Of a DNA stretch of 64,000 bases, positions 63,482 through 64,000 are shown piece by piece. This DNA comes from Protonemura montana (Eukaryota; Arthropoda; Insecta; Plecoptera; Nemouridae), in contig OX387606.1 of NCBI GenBank assembly GCA_947568835.1, forward strand, positions 19,935,940-19,999,939, read 5' to 3'. The first letter of the stretch is position 1. Each line of letters starts with the position of its first letter. Position numbers and translations under genes: made by a program. The notes under the pieces are model-generated. The model was given only the letters and a program-made list of their open reading frames with translations, was not told the origin of the DNA and searched no databases.

Positions 63482-63598
63482 ACCAAACGGTTTGGATTGT
63501 TGGAAACACTGGTCCTCGTTAGATCACCGAAGTTAAGAAACACTGCGCTGGGTCAGGTATTGGATGGGTGGCCATCAGACGCATGACCAGTTCTGTTC
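63482..63598 (+). mobile_element. 5S rRNA-derived SINE head
   Basis: GATCACCGAAGTTAAG, CACTGCGCTGGGTCAGGTAT and TTGGATGGGTGGCCATC follow the 3' half of animal 5S rRNA, including the box A and box C regions of its internal pol III promoter. Two differences from 5S stand out: AAGAAAC for AAGCAAC, and GGCC for GACC in box C. Together with the right arm this gives an element of about 440 bases, of the SINE3 (5S-headed) type. Confidence 0.75.
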
Positions 63599-63921
63599 GG
63601 GAGAGAGGTTGGAGGGATGAAAGTTAGTACAGCAACTTCACTCGCCTTTCTTATCAACCTCTCGACAGCATGGATTTGTGGAGGAATCCTGCTATTCGCG
63701 TTGTACCGTCCTTCGGAAGGGACGTTAAGCCGGTTGGCCCCTTGGCGCTCTTCGACAGGAGTAGGCTACGTGCCGGCACCGAGTTTCCTCTCCTCCCTTC
63801 TAGGCTATGTTAGGTTCATCATCATCCTCGTCATCATCCACTCATTCACCGACGCTATTAAACCAGTGCTGCATGGCCCGTTGTCAAAACAGTGCGTCGT
63901 TAAACACCATGAATCAATCAA
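63599..63921 (+). mobile_element. 5S-headed SINE body and tail (right arm)
   Basis: The body begins GGGAGAGAGGTTGGAGGGAT and contains CCTTCGGAAGGGACGTTAAG, a motif like the conserved central segments of invertebrate SINEs (from memory). The tail reads ACAGTGCGTCGTTAAACACC, then ATGAATCAATCA. An open frame of 112 codons crosses this unit, but the differences from the left arm fall at all codon positions, so it is not treated as a gene. Confidence 0.75.
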
Positions 63922-64000
63922 CCTCTCTCCCGAACAGAACTGGTCGTGTGTATGATGGTCACCGATCCAATACCTGACTCAGCGCACTGTTGCTCAACTT
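63922..64000 (-). mobile_element. Second 5S-like SINE head, antisense, cut by window end
   Basis: On the minus strand it reads GTTGAGCAACAGTGCGCTGA, then GTATTGGATCGGTGACCATC and GACCAGTTCTGTTCGGGAGA, the same head in opposite orientation. It abuts the tail of the right-arm copy directly, so a further copy begins here and continues beyond the window. Confidence 0.75.

Larger units (their letters stand above)
63158..63921. repeat. Large near-palindrome of 5S-headed SINE sequence
   Basis: The left arm (63,158-63,481) is the reverse complement of the right arm (63,599-63,921) over about 320 bases, with scattered mismatches. The loop of about 117 bases is a 5S rRNA-like SINE head. Matching landmarks include CCTTCGGAAGGGACGTTAAG, the CTCTCGACAGCATGGATTT block and the CATCATCATCC-rich stretch. 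It is either two SINE copies inserted head to head or a fold-back copy. Confidence 0.85.

Noticed and set aside
63278-63955. Similar open frames in both arms of the right-edge palindrome (61 and 112 codons)
   Set aside because: The similarity follows from the shared repeat. The differences between arms fall at all codon positions and often change the residue, so there is no sign of protein-level selection.

Overview
The window is animal nuclear DNA carrying the middle and 3' part of one large, intron-rich gene on the + strand. The rest is intron and repeat sequence. Thirteen exons between 10,750 and 61,089 join without a phase conflict into 690 codons of a TMTC-family protein (transmembrane and TPR-repeat protein O-mannosyltransferase). 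The order of motifs, the DUF1736-type block and the start of the TPR array fit TMTC1 best. The N-terminal exons, including the acidic luminal loop near the catalytic site, are not in the window. The sequence may also continue past the right edge.

The organism is most likely an arthropod, probably an insect. The reasons are an AT-rich background with GC-rich exons, insect-like AACCTAACC fragments, and SINEs with 5S rRNA-like and tRNA-like heads. I cannot place it to order. There are no operons, ribosome-binding sites, CRISPR arrays or bacterial features.

Layout: 1-10,749 is upstream intron with simple repeats and no recognised exon. Positions 10,750-26,404 hold exons 1-5 (first membrane segments, HPVHTEAV-TGIVGRAD motif, AKETG motif, start of DUF1736). 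Positions 33,996-39,704 hold exons 6-8 (end of DUF1736 and the last membrane helices). Positions 40,389-49,912 hold exons 9-11 (the TPR array). Positions 51,791-51,947 and 60,841-61,089 hold exons 12-13 (a basic linker and then an Asp/Ala-rich tail). Introns range from 441 bp to about 8.9 kb. Exon numbers are local to this window.

The most distinctive non-gene feature is a SINE family with a 5S rRNA-derived head. At the right edge its copies form a near-palindrome with arms of about 320 bp around a 5S-like loop (63,158-63,921). A further inverted head runs off the end. Related copies lie at 29,322-29,484 (antisense) and 15,467-15,530 (internally deleted). Three tRNA-like SINE remnants, a 12-bp minisatellite, five long G/C homopolymers and several CpG-rich intronic patches complete the picture.
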